Positions 11,791 to 23,245 of a DNA stretch of 64,000 nucleotides are shown one piece after another. The stretch comes from Stenocarpella maydis (lineage: Eukaryota; Ascomycota; Sordariomycetes; Diaporthales; Diaporthaceae). The notes below the pieces were generated by a model. That model searched no databases. It was not told where the DNA came from and worked only from the letters and a program-made list of their open reading frames with translations. Positions within the stretch are counted from its first letter, which is position 1; every line of letters starts with the position of its first letter. The translations under genes and the position numbers were made by a program. The stretch is taken from contig NQMI01000041.1 of the NCBI GenBank assembly GCA_002270565.1, positions 62,001 through 126,000 of the forward strand, written 5' to 3'.

Positions 11791-13889
11791 ACCCATGTCA
11801 CATGGGAGGGGGGAGATAGGAATATGGGGTGGGGGGGAGGCCAGGGGTAAACGTTATCAAGCCTCTCTCTACTAAGAGATTACCTTTTGACATAGCAGCA
11901 TAGAAGTTGTTCTTGGACCTTTACCTTGTTTGGCCGGCCACGTAGATGGGAATCTCTGTAGTCGGTGGGTTGTTACTCGGAAAAGTCCGCAGATACACAT
12001 AATACAGTCCGCATGGTATAATTGTATTAGTTTGGCGCGATGTGGATACTGGTGGGGAAGTAGAGAATATTTATTTGCACTCAAGTTCTATGGTGAAAGA
12101 AGTCCCACGACTTATTCCCCACAGTTATCCGACACAAAGAGGGTATCATAGAGGGTCAGAGAGGTAAGCGACCCAATCCAGAATAATAGCGAAGACAAAA
12201 GCGCGCTTGAAAACCGGATTTTAAAAAAATTATACCAAGTGGACTGCACTAGAGTGCCTTCGTTCTGCTGGGAGAGACGGTGGAGTGTTGCGAAAAGAAT
12301 GCGAGACAGTTATGAATTATAAGTGAATGAAGTAAACATGGCAAGACCAAATAGAGTAAGCTGCAGTCAGTTCAATGTATTTCTAATTTGCTTTGAGACC
12401 CGATACAAGAAGACCAGCACTTTGTAAGCCGATGGCTTGATGAAGATGAAATCGAAATCTGCCAACAGCCAAGGCCCTTTGCAGGCTTACCTGTAATCAA
12501 ATGAGAACCTGGCTGGAGAAGAGTCACAATTTACAAGTGAGCCATGGCAGGATAACCAAGTTGGATGGGGAGAACAATCACAGCAGATATCGGTGCCATG
12601 TAAATCCCAAGCGGGCCATCCCTGTCAAAGATGGCCTTGTGACTATCGGGACTTGGCACTGCCGTTTACAGTGGCGAGCAAGGCATTCTACATGGGTCGT
12701 GAGGGGACTGAAGGCTTGGTTACTAGTGTGACTGAGAATTAAACCTTGCAGAAAACCGAGGTGAAGAAGAGGAGGTGAAAGACACGTTTGGTCTGTTGGA
12801 AGTCGGGGGACGGCACCTGTCTGACCATTTAACCGTTGAGAAAATGTGGGCCGCCTGCACTGAATCGGATGATAGGAGCTGCCTGCAGTTGGCCCTGCAT
12901 ACTTAAGTATGCTTGTCGTCTGCATGCCCGGCATTCTTTCATGTATGTGATCAATCAGTCGCTGACTCGTGGGGTCAGGAACATGCATGTGATGTTCCTA
13001 GACTCCCACAAAAGTCCCTGTTGACTTTTTGCACGGGATCCCGAAGAAAATCATGGGAATGATCTTGATCAAAGAGCAAAGAGCAAAGATTCCTTTGCAC
13101 TCTACCAGCGATTATACTTTTACCCTATCCTCATGCCTGATGGATGATGCAGGCTCCAGACCATTGTGGTTCTAGTACACTACACGCACCCTCAGGGGCA
13201 ACCCCACCCGGTTCCGCATCGTGGCCAGGCGGGTGGAGACTGATCCCACAGATCACGCGATTTCCTCGTGCTGGAGTGTGAGGCGGTAAATGCTAGTCTA
13301 GTGTAGTTTCATAATGTACTGATACACTCATACGATAGTTGTGCCGTAGCCGGCGTTGTGCCTGCTGGTCTGAGGTCCCATTGGCCTTCAGGAAGTGTAC
13401 TTGTCTCGGTGAGCAAAGAGGATGGTCCGCCCATCGGTAGACATGCCCACTACTGCGCTTCACCTTTCAAATCCATAAGGCGGCACCTTCAAGCGTAACT
13501 GTGAATATCCAGGAAGCGGTCAGCAGCAAACATTGTGTGCACGCCAAGGTATGGTCGTGGGGTTCGGACTTGTCCAGCCCCATTGCCGTGGGAGCGTATA
13601 TGGAGTGTTGGTACCCTGGCGACCACGCTTCTTGCTGACAGGGCCCAGAGTAAACCGGCTGGCTGGTAACCCCGCTTTGAGCCACAGGAAGAATGCCCCC
13701 GGCCTTTCCCAGAAGCGCGGCAACGGCATATACTGTCCAGACTGTGCGAGGGTACGGAGTACCTGGGCCCGCACAAGGCAACCGGAGCATCTTCGAACCG
13801 ATTACTGTGTACATGACTTATACTTCAAGTGAATTGGGCACCTGCATATCGCCTGGGGGCACAGCAAACTTTGCCTATCAACGAGCAGC
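11791..13889. other. Intergenic region between the UbiA and HET genes
   Basis: No supportable gene. Notable contents are a perfect 16-bp palindrome GCATACTTAAGTATGC at 12897–12912 and one copy of the dispersed TACGGAGTA motif at 13753–13761, 129 bp before the HET gene start. Confidence 0.55.
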
Positions 13890-16061
13890 ATGGCAACAGG
13901 AATATCCCCCCGCGATCGGATCACACAAATGAAGCAACCCAGCTCGTCTGCCTCAGTCTCCCGGCGCAGGATATTTGGCCACGGGTTCTGCCGCCCCTGC
14001 GAGGGGATCGCTGGCTGGCTTTCCCACGATGGCGCGGCGGCTGAGCGCCTGGGGGCGGCAGGGTCTCATCATATATGCGATCTCGGAATGGCAGACAGAG
14101 ACCCCAGCTGCCACCTCTGTAGCTTCTTGTTTAGCTTGGCCGTCGAGGCAGCCGGCCTGGCTGGCCTACCAGGGGCAGTGAGCAGGGCAGCGTACTCGCT
14201 CCATGCCTCGACATTCAGTGCGGTGTTTCTGGATGCCGAGGACAGGCAGTGGTGCGCCGGTGATGGTGACCCGATGGTCTTCTTCATCTCTCCCCTCTAT
14301 TCGTTCGGCACAAGAGCCAAGGATTGGGCCTTGCGCTTCAACAGTAGCTTCATGCTCCTGGGCTCGGAGCCGTCCGGCACCTTTGCTCGGAACCTGTCGC
14401 CTCAGGCGGACCTCGATGTAGTAAGCCAGTGGGTTCACCACTGCAACCGTGGACACACACATCCCGACTGCAACCCAACTCCGGCCTTGTTCATACCTGA
14501 ATTTATTGTCATCGACTGCGAGACTCGGACACTGGTGCTCTGGCCCAGGGGTGCGCCGTATGTCACGCTGAGCTACGTATGGGGGGTGGCCCCCGCGGAA
14601 AACACTGTTGATGGCGCGCTTCCGCAGGCGTTGCCTAGATTGATTGAAGATGCCATCACGGTCACGCTGAGACTGGGCTACCAGTACCTATGGATCGACC
14701 GATACTGCATACCCCAGGATGATGAAAAAGTGAAGGCCTCCCTGATCCGGAACATGGACAAGGTCTACTCCGAGTCTTCTCTCACCATCGTTGCCTCTGC
14801 CGCCGAGCAGCCAAGCGAGGGTCTGGTGGGAGTGGGAGTGGCCCGCGAGCGCAGGCCCTACACCTTAGAATCAGACGACCTGAGTCTGACACAGCTCTTC
14901 ACAAATCTCGTGCAAGAGGTCGAGGGGAGCCGTTGGAATACACGTGGGTGGACATACCAGGAGGGGTTTCTGTCCAACAGGAGGCTTCTCTTTGCGCACA
15001 GCCAATGCTACTTCCAATGCGGCGAGCTTTGGTGCACAGAAGGGCTCAACGTCCCGCCAGGCACACTGTCGAGGCTCCGCAGGCCGGGCCATTCAAGGCT
15101 CTCCAGAGTCTTCCCATGGGTTGCCGACAAGCGGCCAGCCGTAGGCCTCAGCTCGCAAGACCGGCGAAGGCAAAGAGAGGAGTACTTTATCGCGAGGGTG
15201 CGCGAGTACATGAAGCGCGAACTCACCCACGACGCGGATGCCTTTGATGCCTTCGCTGGGGTTCTCAACTACCTCGAGTGGTTTGCCACGGAGTTTCTCC
15301 TTGGTAACATCTGGGGTCTCCCGGTCTGGAGCCCCGAGTCTAGATGGTCTACAGGTGGATCCGGCAGAGACGCGTTGCTTCGCAGCTTGTCCTGGAGCCT
15401 CCCCCGCCCCTTCGTGACCAGGCTGGACGAGAAGCTGTCAGACGTCGCCGAGAGGAGGCAGGGGATACCCAGCTGGACCTGGTGCGGCTGGAAGCGGGCC
15501 CGGCCGTCGGCCCGCCAGATCGAATGGAGGGACGCCTGGGGTCGGGGGGACGAGATCCCCGCCCAGACGGAGATCGCAGTTGGGTACGAGGACGGGAGCT
15601 CTGTCCAGTGGACACCGGACGGCAGCCCTGCGGAGCTCCTGGCCGGAGGCAAGACCATGGGTGGCGCAACGTCTCTCCTCGTGCGCGGGTGGCTATCGCC
15701 ACTGCTGGTCCCAGCTGCTTGCTGGCATGTCAGCTACGACGGAGAGTGCCAGTGCGGGCCGTACCGTCTCTCCAGGGCTGACGTGCGATATCTGAGTACC
15801 GTGGCCGAGCGGAGGGGCTTGCCCCTGACTGATGGGGGCCATATGTTGCAGGCCTGGTTCTTCTCCGCCCTGCACTTCAACACCACCGAGGACAACTGCC
15901 GCAGTGAAGTCATGGTGCTTGTGCCAACTGGTGACGCCGGGTTGTATGAGCGATTGGACGCCCTGTGCATTGTCAAGATGGAGTATTTCGTCAGCCGTCC
16001 ATCCGTGCAGGGCATGGCGGAGAGGTTCGATTGGAAGCTGACGGACTTTAGAATCTGCTGA
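13890..16061 (+). CDS. HET-domain (heterokaryon incompatibility) protein
   Basis: Single-exon frame of 723 residues. The HET signature blocks appear in order: YVTLSYVWG at about 223, YLWIDRYCIPQDD at about 266, MDKVYSESSLTIVASAA at about 290, and RGWTYQEGFLSNRRLLF at about 352. The domain is a distant TIR-like fold; in characterised fungal systems HET proteins trigger cell death after fusion of genetically unlike hyphae, but most genomic copies have no known partner. The C-terminal half (from about 400) has a Trp-rich region (WTWCGWKRA) common in this family and no NACHT, WD40 or ankyrin repeats. The ATG at 13890 is the first in frame; a start inside the next 150 bp cannot be excluded. The neighbouring genes are unrelated, so no partner is suggested. 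Confidence 0.9.
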   Translation: MATGISPRDRITQMKQPSSSASVSRRRIFGHGFCRPCEGIAGWLSHDGAAAERLGAAGSHHICDLGMADRDPSCHLCSFLFSLAVEAAGLAGLPGAVSRAAYSLHASTFSAVFLDAEDRQWCAGDGDPMVFFISPLYSFGTRAKDWALRFNSSFMLLGSEPSGTFARNLSPQADLDVVSQWVHHCNRGHTHPDCNPTPALFIPEFIVIDCETRTLVLWPRGAPYVTLSYVWGVAPAENTVDGALPQALPRLIEDAITVTLRLGYQYLWIDRYCIPQDDEKVKASLIRNMDKVYSESSLTIVASAAEQPSEGLVGVGVARERRPYTLESDDLSLTQLFTNLVQEVEGSRWNTRGWTYQEGFLSNRRLLFAHSQCYFQCGELWCTEGLNVPPGTLSRLRRPGHSRLSRVFPWVADKRPAVGLSSQDRRRQREEYFIARVREYMKRELTHDADAFDAFAGVLNYLEWFATEFLLGNIWGLPVWSPESRWSTGGSGRDALLRSLSWSLPRPFVTRLDEKLSDVAERRQGIPSWTWCGWKRARPSARQIEWRDAWGRGDEIPAQTEIAVGYEDGSSVQWTPDGSPAELLAGGKTMGGATSLLVRGWLSPLLVPAACWHVSYDGECQCGPYRLSRADVRYLSTVAERRGLPLTDGGHMLQAWFFSALHFNTTEDNCRSEVMVLVPTGDAGLYERLDALCIVKMEYFVSRPSVQGMAERFDWKLTDFRIC

Positions 16062-17090
16062 TGGCTCAGATGAGATCCGACCCCAGCTGGTTGTGACTGA
16101 ATGTCTTGCAAGCAACTTATATTTAGAGGAAGGTATTGGGCTACAGATACTCCAAGCATGCATATGCCTCAAGTGAAGAGTTTCTACCATCCTCCTGCGT
16201 AACCGCAAGTCGCAGTTTCCACCCTGTGCCGCTCTAGGGCCCTTACTACTGAATTGTTCCCTGTCTCAATTTTCATCTTCGGCGGGTGACTAAGTAGAAT
16301 TCGGGCTCGTTAACTATAGGTCCTAGTCTCTATGGGATCGCTTTTCCTCTGTGATTTCGCCACCACTTTTTCCCATGTAAATACGTTTCTGTTCTAGATT
16401 CTACGAAGCCGCCAGACTGGGAAAATGCCCCCTAAGCAGCTCTGGACTACGTGGCGAGAATTCAACCCATCCAGCAGAAAGGGATCTCGCGTACTGATAC
16501 TGCATTCTACAACAAACAATCCGTCACTGGTCCGAACATTGGAACGACATACAACTTCACTGATCTAATTTTTCAAGGGTGTATTACCCATGTTTACCAT
16601 GGTCATTTGACAACCCAGTTGACGAGGTCTAAAAATGCACGGTATCATGCGAAGATATTAACGGATCCCCCCCCTCCCCCCCTTTTTTAAAACGCGCTTT
16701 CTTTTCTTCTTTTCCTCCTTCTTTTTTTTTTTTTTTTTGACATGTCTCGAGGTATTCATCGTCTTTACCCCTTCAAGACAACTTGCTCTTCAATGATACG
16801 CACCGAAGGGATCATATCTCCGAACGCGGCTTCTGTCAATCGCAAGTTGGGCTGGGTGGCCGTCTTACTTCCACCGAGTTGAAAAGAGAATAATAGCCTG
16901 TATAATAATTCCGAGACTTAATTTGTTGAATTTTTAAATGCTAATGCTTCACTATTTATTGACTTTTACTACCGGCCTTGCAGCCAAGTACTTAGGAGTT
17001 CATGTCGTACTATCTCAACCAAGATTCCCGTTCCCCTCAGGAACACGCACGACTGGTATACAAAGATGGAAAAAAAAAAAGAAGATGCAA
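16062..17090. other. Intergenic region, convergent ends of HET and ICL genes
   Basis: No gene seen. It contains a long pyrimidine tract from about 16670 to 16740 (C-run, then CTTTT-rich, then 17 T). This lies between two converging 3' ends, so both 3' UTRs should be here. Confidence 0.55.
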
Positions 17091-19130
17091 TCAGTGGAAC
17101 TGGTCCTCGGTGACGCCCTTGCCCATGGCGGCGGTGCTGCTGATGCCGCCGGTGACCATCTTCTGTAGCTCGTCGACGTAGGTGGCACCGCTCCACTTCT
17201 GGTGCTTGACGACGTCGACCCCTTGCTCCATCTCTGGCTCCTGGACCAGCTCTCCGTAGGCGCGCATCCCGACCTGGCTGTACGCCTTCGCGAACCGGTC
17301 GCTGATGAGCGCCGTGGTGTGCAAGCCTGCCAGCGTGATGAACTGCCAGCAGTAGCCCAGCGACGCCAGGCGGCGGATGTACGTCTCCTGCTCGGCGCGC
17401 GGCATGGCCGTCTTCCAGTTGAAGGAGGGGGAGAGGTTGTAGGCGAGCCTGGTGGTGGGTGTGTCGTCAGTTGGGAGCTCGATGAGGGCATATGCAGGTT
17501 GGTATGGGGGATATGGGAGGATGGATGACCGTGTCCCGGGGGGGAAGGAAATACTCACTTCTGATCAGGCCAGACAGCATGCACTCCCTTGGCAAACTCC
17601 TCAGCCTGCTTGTAATCAGGCAGCTTGCTCTCCATCCAGATGGCGTCGCAGTACGGCGCGTACGCGATGGCCCTGTTGATGGCGCAGTCGCAGCCGCCCT
17701 TGAGGCGGTAGTACCCCTCGCGGGTGCGCGGCGCGTCCCAGTCGAAAAAGACGTCGACGCCCGTGATGCCCCTGGCGAGCGTGCGCGCCTCGGCCAGCGA
17801 CTTGCCCTTGGCGCTGCGCAGGTACTGGGCTGCGAGCCCCTGCTTGTCGACGTGTGTGCCCTTGTTGATGGCCTCGACGACGGCCTCATCGAACCGCTTC
17901 AGCCCGGCCTGCACCAGCCACTGGTCCTCGATCGCCTGCAGCTGCTCGCCCACCTTCCCCGCCTGCTCGGCCGCCAGCATCAGGTCGTTGAGCGCCTGCA
18001 GGTTGGGGTTGGTCGTGCCGAGGATGAAGGCGTGGTCACGCGGGTCGATGGTCGTCGTGATGAGTGTTGCTGCCTCGGCGTCGGTGCGCGCGATGGCGAG
18101 GAGGTCGGAGCCTGTCGTGGGGTCGAGTGCGTCAGTTTCCCCATTCCGAAGCCATGTATTACTTCTTTATCTTCACGTGTTTCACAGTCTTCATGGGCTA
18201 CTCACCCATGATGTCTGCCTGTGCCCGGATGGCAACCAGGCGGTTGATGTGCTCGCTGATGGGCACCAGCACCTTGCCGGCCATGTGCCCACATTTCTTG
18301 GTGCCGGGTGCCTGGTCCTCGATATGGATACCAGCAGCGCCCTTTTCGATGAACAGCTTTGTCAGCTTCATCACCGCCGTCAGGCCGCCGTGGCCCGTGT
18401 CCGCATCCGCGATGATTGGGCGCAGATAGTCGATGTTGGCCGTCTTGGCGCGCTGTTCTTTGGGCGTCGTCAGGCGCTCCTGTCTCTGCTTGCGGTCGTG
18501 GAAGAGCTGTGCCATGAACAGGTGTGATACCTTGTTCGGGACGGTGGTCTGTCCATAGCTGGTGAGCACAATGTCGACTATCTCTCTGGGCCGTTGGGAG
18601 TAGAAGAGGAGGGGGGGGGTTCTGTCAAGGACTCACGTAGGGGTAATCCGCCAGGTCAGGGCCAGGCTCGTCCGAGGCGGATGCTGTTGAGGACGACTGC
18701 CACCCAGAGACATAGACAGTATCGAGGTATTTGGCCATCTGGGTGACCATGGTGGGCTCCAGGCAGCCGTAGGTGTAGCTCGCATCTCGGTTCTGTCGAG
18801 TCTCATGAGTCTCTCTGGTCTCATACATAGTCCGAAGCCCGTTTCCGGGGCGGATAAGTGTAAAGGGTAGGCAATGGAGAAGTTGGCGAGCGGGCATACC
18901 TTGAATCTGCGCTCTAGGATATCCCACAGCTTCTTTGATTGTGCGTTGCTCGGGTATTCAATCTTCAGGTTGCCCCTCTTGGAGACGATCTGCTCGGCCG
19001 TGAAGGGCCGCTTGGTGTGCCTCCACCTTGAGCCACTCCACCACCTCTTGACTTCCTCGACCTCTTTCCCGAAGAGCTCGTCCTCGGTCTTGGGGTCCAC
19101 CGCAGGGTTTAGCATGTTGTTGGCCGCCAT
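17091..19130 (-). CDS. ICL1: Isocitrate lyase (glyoxylate cycle)
   Basis: Cleaves isocitrate to glyoxylate and succinate for growth on acetate, fatty acids or C2 sources. Five exons on the minus strand: 18900–19130, 18637–18792, 18206–18548, 17559–18111 and 17091–17448, all GT–AG, giving 546 residues. The active-site signature KKCGHM is at residues 213–218, preceded by [11 protein letters not shown], and the conserved tail [14 protein letters not shown] is complete. KKCGH and the overall length favour isocitrate lyase over 2-methylisocitrate lyase. The C-terminus QFH is not a standard PTS1 peroxisome signal, so any peroxisomal import would need another route. Splice joins were set by restoring the family's continuous sequence ([47 protein letters not shown]). 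Confidence 0.95.
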
Positions 19131-20734
19131 GATGGAAGTGGATAGTAGCAGTGGGGATATAGTACAGCAGTCTGGTCTCGTGGCTTTCTAGAACTGGGGA
19201 AGACCGAGGGAGAGATGTACTAATAATGATGTATGTCTCTTGATACCGTCACGGAGGTTGCGCAGAGGCGAGGGGAAGAAGCGAGGAGAGGCACAAAGAG
19301 CTAAGGATGAGCAGAAAGGGTCCTACCGCCGTCATATGATATGAAACTACAGTCTATCAAGAAGTTTATGGGCACGTGTGAGAGAGGGCCGGCGTTTCCA
19401 TTTATTTGTAGTAACTAACCGGTTCATCGGGTGAGTTCGGCCAAGCGGCTCTGTCAAAGAGAGGAAGGAATCCCATGTCGTCGATCACCTCCTACCACCC
19501 CCCCACCCCCTGGACACCACCTTTTGGGAGCCAATGCTCGGTCAACTCCCGTGTTGTGTGTGTGTGAGAGAGAGAGCGAGGGGGGGGGGAGAGAGAGAGG
19601 TAGCGTACGAGCACATCCCATGCAGATTTGTGGCGGTAAACAAGGTAGATACTTAGTTGCTCGTCTTGGCTGCTCTTCCTGTGATGTTAATGCTCGGCTT
19701 ACATTTGTCTCGGCTGAAAGGGACCGCTGAGCATGCGGCTATTGGCCGAGTTGCCGAAACCAGCACGCTGGGAATTTGGCACGTCAGACCCCCAGCTCCA
19801 CCCCCGCATTGCGCTAGGGCTCGATGAGGATCAGTCTTTTCCTTGTTGCCAGGACCCATCATCGTCATCGAGTTGGTGTCGACGTCTGCATGTCGTTGAA
19901 CCAAGACCCTTTTCGCGGTCAGCCAGCTGCTGTGATAAGTCCGTCTTTGCCTACCTAGGATAACTCCAAGGTCTTGTGTACTTCAGGCGGCCTTCTTTTG
20001 CCCGTCAACTGCAACCGTTCCCAGTGTTGTGTTGCTCGTCGAGCATGACAGCGCCCTGCCCCTTGCTCAATCAAGCCAGTGACATGTGATAGAAGGGTCT
20101 GTCGTCATAAATAGCTCTCCGACTTTCAGTGCAACCCCTGGCGCCCTTGAGCCTCCTAACCTATTTATGCACGCCTGGCCCGGGCGAGGATGGGACCTCG
20201 GTTCTTTGATCGACTTCAACAGACGCCCGTCTCACCTCCTTGGCTCGTTCTAGCTGTCACATGCGGAATATCTAGGAGGACGTGCCCTGCTTGATGCCGC
20301 CTCTCGGTCAACTTCCGAACCCAAAACCACCCTTGAACACCTAATAATGTCGCCTCGGTCGAGATGCTTCATATTGAATTGGTAACCTAAGTCTCCATAC
20401 TATTTAGGTGTGATTCAGTGCGGCCAACCGGGTTTTGATTGCCGTCCCGCCTTCGCCTTACCTACCATCCTGCCCGTCTTCTGTACTCAGGTCGTTCCGT
20501 CCTTGCATATCAGCACCTCTTCTCCCGAGCTGTACCAAAGCCAAAAACACAGAGCGTTAAGTGCGCTTCCACTCGACTATAATCCTCTCCAGTCTATCGA
20601 TAGTCAAGCTCTTCTACCCCAATGACTTTACTGACGGTCACTTTTCAAGAATCATGCGTCACAACTCCAACACGAAATTCATATGCCCGCCCGCTCTAGG
20701 ACCCAACTGAACAGCAAGCAAGGAAAGAAAGGCC
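19131..20734. other. Intergenic region between ICL promoter and trehalase 3' end
   Basis: No gene seen. The first several hundred bases should hold the ICL promoter and 5' UTR. A mixed GT/GA microsatellite and G-run lies at about 19555–19600. Confidence 0.5.
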
Positions 20735-23245
20735 CTAGGACATCTCGGAGAGGGCCTTGGCGCGGTTGTCTTCCACAGCCTTGACAAATGTCTCGTATGG
20801 CGTTAATGTACCCAGCGCACGGCGCATGTGCGCATTCACAATTTGCAGGCCGTAGACATAGCTGGCATTGACCCAGCCGAACCTGCGAGCCCGTAGTTAG
20901 CACATGGTCCCAAAACATGTTAGGAAAGAAGGCGCTTCTGCTGTCTTGAGCTGACTCACCCTTCTTTTGCAACGCCCTTGAAGTCCAGTCCCTGGTTTCC
21001 GTACTCGGCATCAACCCTGTGCGGGTCAATCGGTCTCGTCACATCGTATTTCTCGACTACCACGCCGTTGAAGTCCACAAAAGCCTTTGTCATCATGAAC
21101 AACCACTTGTAGGCCAACCGCTCGGCCTCCTCCGTGAAGCTATAACGGTAGAGACCAGTCCAGGCAAGGATTTGCTGCGGTGCCCAGCCATAGGGGTAGT
21201 CCCACTGTCGGTTCGGCCGTTCGAGGCTGATCTCGCCGCGGCTCTTGAGTGTTCCGGCCAGGAGCCCTCCATATGCCTCAAACTTGGGGAGCGCCTTGGT
21301 CACCATGGCAGCGGCCTGCTTGGGCGATGCAACACCAGCCCAGAGCGCCCAGAAAGTCGTGCAGGACTCATAGGTGGTCTGCTCGTGGGTGTCGGTATTG
21401 TAATCAAAGTACATGCCCTCTTCTTCGTTCCAGAGGAACTTGTCGATGGCCAACTTGCGGCGCTTGGCCCTGCGGTCCCAGATGGCAGACGACTCAACCT
21501 GGCCGGGAACGAGCGAGCCAACACAGTACTCCTCAGGGATAGGCAGCTTGTCGTTGAAGATGTTCCGAATGGTGCGTGCAATGTCCGTCTCATACTTGTA
21601 GAGCAAAGAATTCAGATCAATAGTCGCGAGGTTCGCGCACACCTTCTCGAACCGGTAAGTGGTGTCATGGCCCGACTCCCGCACGGCCCGATCATGCATG
21701 AAGTACTCGTCTAGTTCTGGCTCGAGTATCTCGCGATTGTTATAGGCACGAACAAACTCCTTAAACTCCATGTTGTGCTTCTTGCAGTAGGGCTCCAGGA
21801 CGTGGACGAAGTGAGTGGCCTCCGTCTCAGGGGGAACGCCCATTCCGATCGGTCTGTACCTGGAGAGGCCCGAGACAGGATCGAGACGGGGAGCAGCAGT
21901 CCAGATGCTGTGGTACTCCTTGATGGCTGCCAGTATGGCTGTCCGGAGGAAGTCCAGAGCTCCGGGCTCGTGCCGAATCTTTTCGTAGACGCGGAGTGCC
22001 ATGTCGGTCAAGAAGGGGGGCTGTGACCGTCCTAGATAGTAGGACCTCGTAGCATTCAGGATCTTGCCATAATGCTTGATGCAGAAGCAGAAGTTGAGCA
22101 CCATGGATTTGGCGAGATGAACCTTGTCGTTAACAAGCAACCCCAGCGACTCCATGTAGCTGTCCCAGCCGTAGAACTCGTTGAAACGGCCGCCGGGCAC
22201 AACAAAGGGCAAACCCCGCAGCGTGTCCTCGCCGGTCTTGGGGTCCTTGATCTTCTCCATTTCGACAGCGAGAAGGCCCGGAGCCTCGTTCAGATCCCGA
22301 ATGAACTCGGCAGTGATCTCCATGGCGTCTGGCAGGCGGACGACGTCCAGCCTAAGCTCCGGCCGGTCCTTTGCGACCTTGGTGTAAAACTCAAATTGCT
22401 CAGGCTCACCGAAGGGAACGTAGATGCGCGGGCGAGGGTCATCGGTCCAGTCCTTGGGATCCTTGGCGCAAATATCAATGGTTGACGCATCGATCCTCCG
22501 GGTCAAGCCGTCCCAGAAATGGTCGCGAATGAGGCGGGACAGCCTGTTGACGGGGTTCTCGTTCAGCCGCGCCTCATCCAGGATGATCTGCTTGCGGCCA
22601 TACTCCTTGGCCAAGGAAAGCTCCTGCAGGAGGTTGGACAGCATGTATGTTCCTCGGATGTCGAACCTGTTGAAGCCGTTGGATGCAGCCGTCCGGAGAG
22701 AAAGCACCTGCGCGGTGTCAGCTTAAGCCAGCGGGCATGACCGGTCACACTATTTACCTTTGGGCCGTTGTCCTCGATTGTGATCTGCATGTTGCCATCT
22801 GTATCCTCCTGCGATTGTAGACTCTCGAGGGTTGGATCAACCGAGATGAGGAAGCGGCGGTTCGTCTGGAGCGTACTCTCGTCTGGCCATTGGCTGAGTG
22901 TCAGCTAGAGGACTCGATGATATGGGAGGGGCAGAGGTGTTGTTGTCGCCACGTACCATGACTTCCACGGCGGAAAGGCTCCTTCAGGCCCAGTCTCTCC
23001 ATCTGCTGCAGGAGACTATTCTGCGTGGCCACTGCTGTGAGCTGGCGCCCCTATGCATTGGAGGCGGGGGCCAATTGGGAGCATACCTGGGAGAAGGTGC
23101 GAGTCCGGGCCGAGGCCTTTGTGCCCTTGTGACGGTCGGCTGCGTAATATGTTTTTGCATCGTCGAAGACATCGTAGTTATCGATGGAATCGCTCCGGTT
23201 GGGGGCGCCGGTCGCCTTGTGGGCGTCCATGCCGGTGCCAGACAT
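20735..23245 (-). CDS. NTH1: Neutral (cytosolic, regulated) trehalase
   Basis: Glycoside hydrolase family 37 enzyme that splits storage trehalose to two glucoses during germination and stress recovery. Five exons: 23087–23245, 22957–23020, 22758–22882, 20960–22707 and 20735–20882, giving 747 residues, typical for the family. The N-terminus has a basic phosphosite-like TRTFSQ (about 48–53). The EF-hand-like calcium loop [12 protein letters not shown] is at 101–112. Trehalase signature 1 ([15 protein letters not shown]) is at about 285 and signature 2 ([12 protein letters not shown]) at about 613. The family is switched on by PKA phosphorylation of the N-terminus together with calcium/14-3-3 binding, and both elements are present. 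The last exon supplies the conserved [16 protein letters not shown] end. The second intron acceptor GCAG|AATAGT was chosen because it keeps frame and gives [13 protein letters not shown]. Confidence 0.95.

Noticed and set aside
12897..12912. 16-bp perfect palindrome GCATACTTAAGTATGC
   Set aside because: About one perfect 16-bp palindrome is expected by chance in a window this size, and nothing else marks the site.
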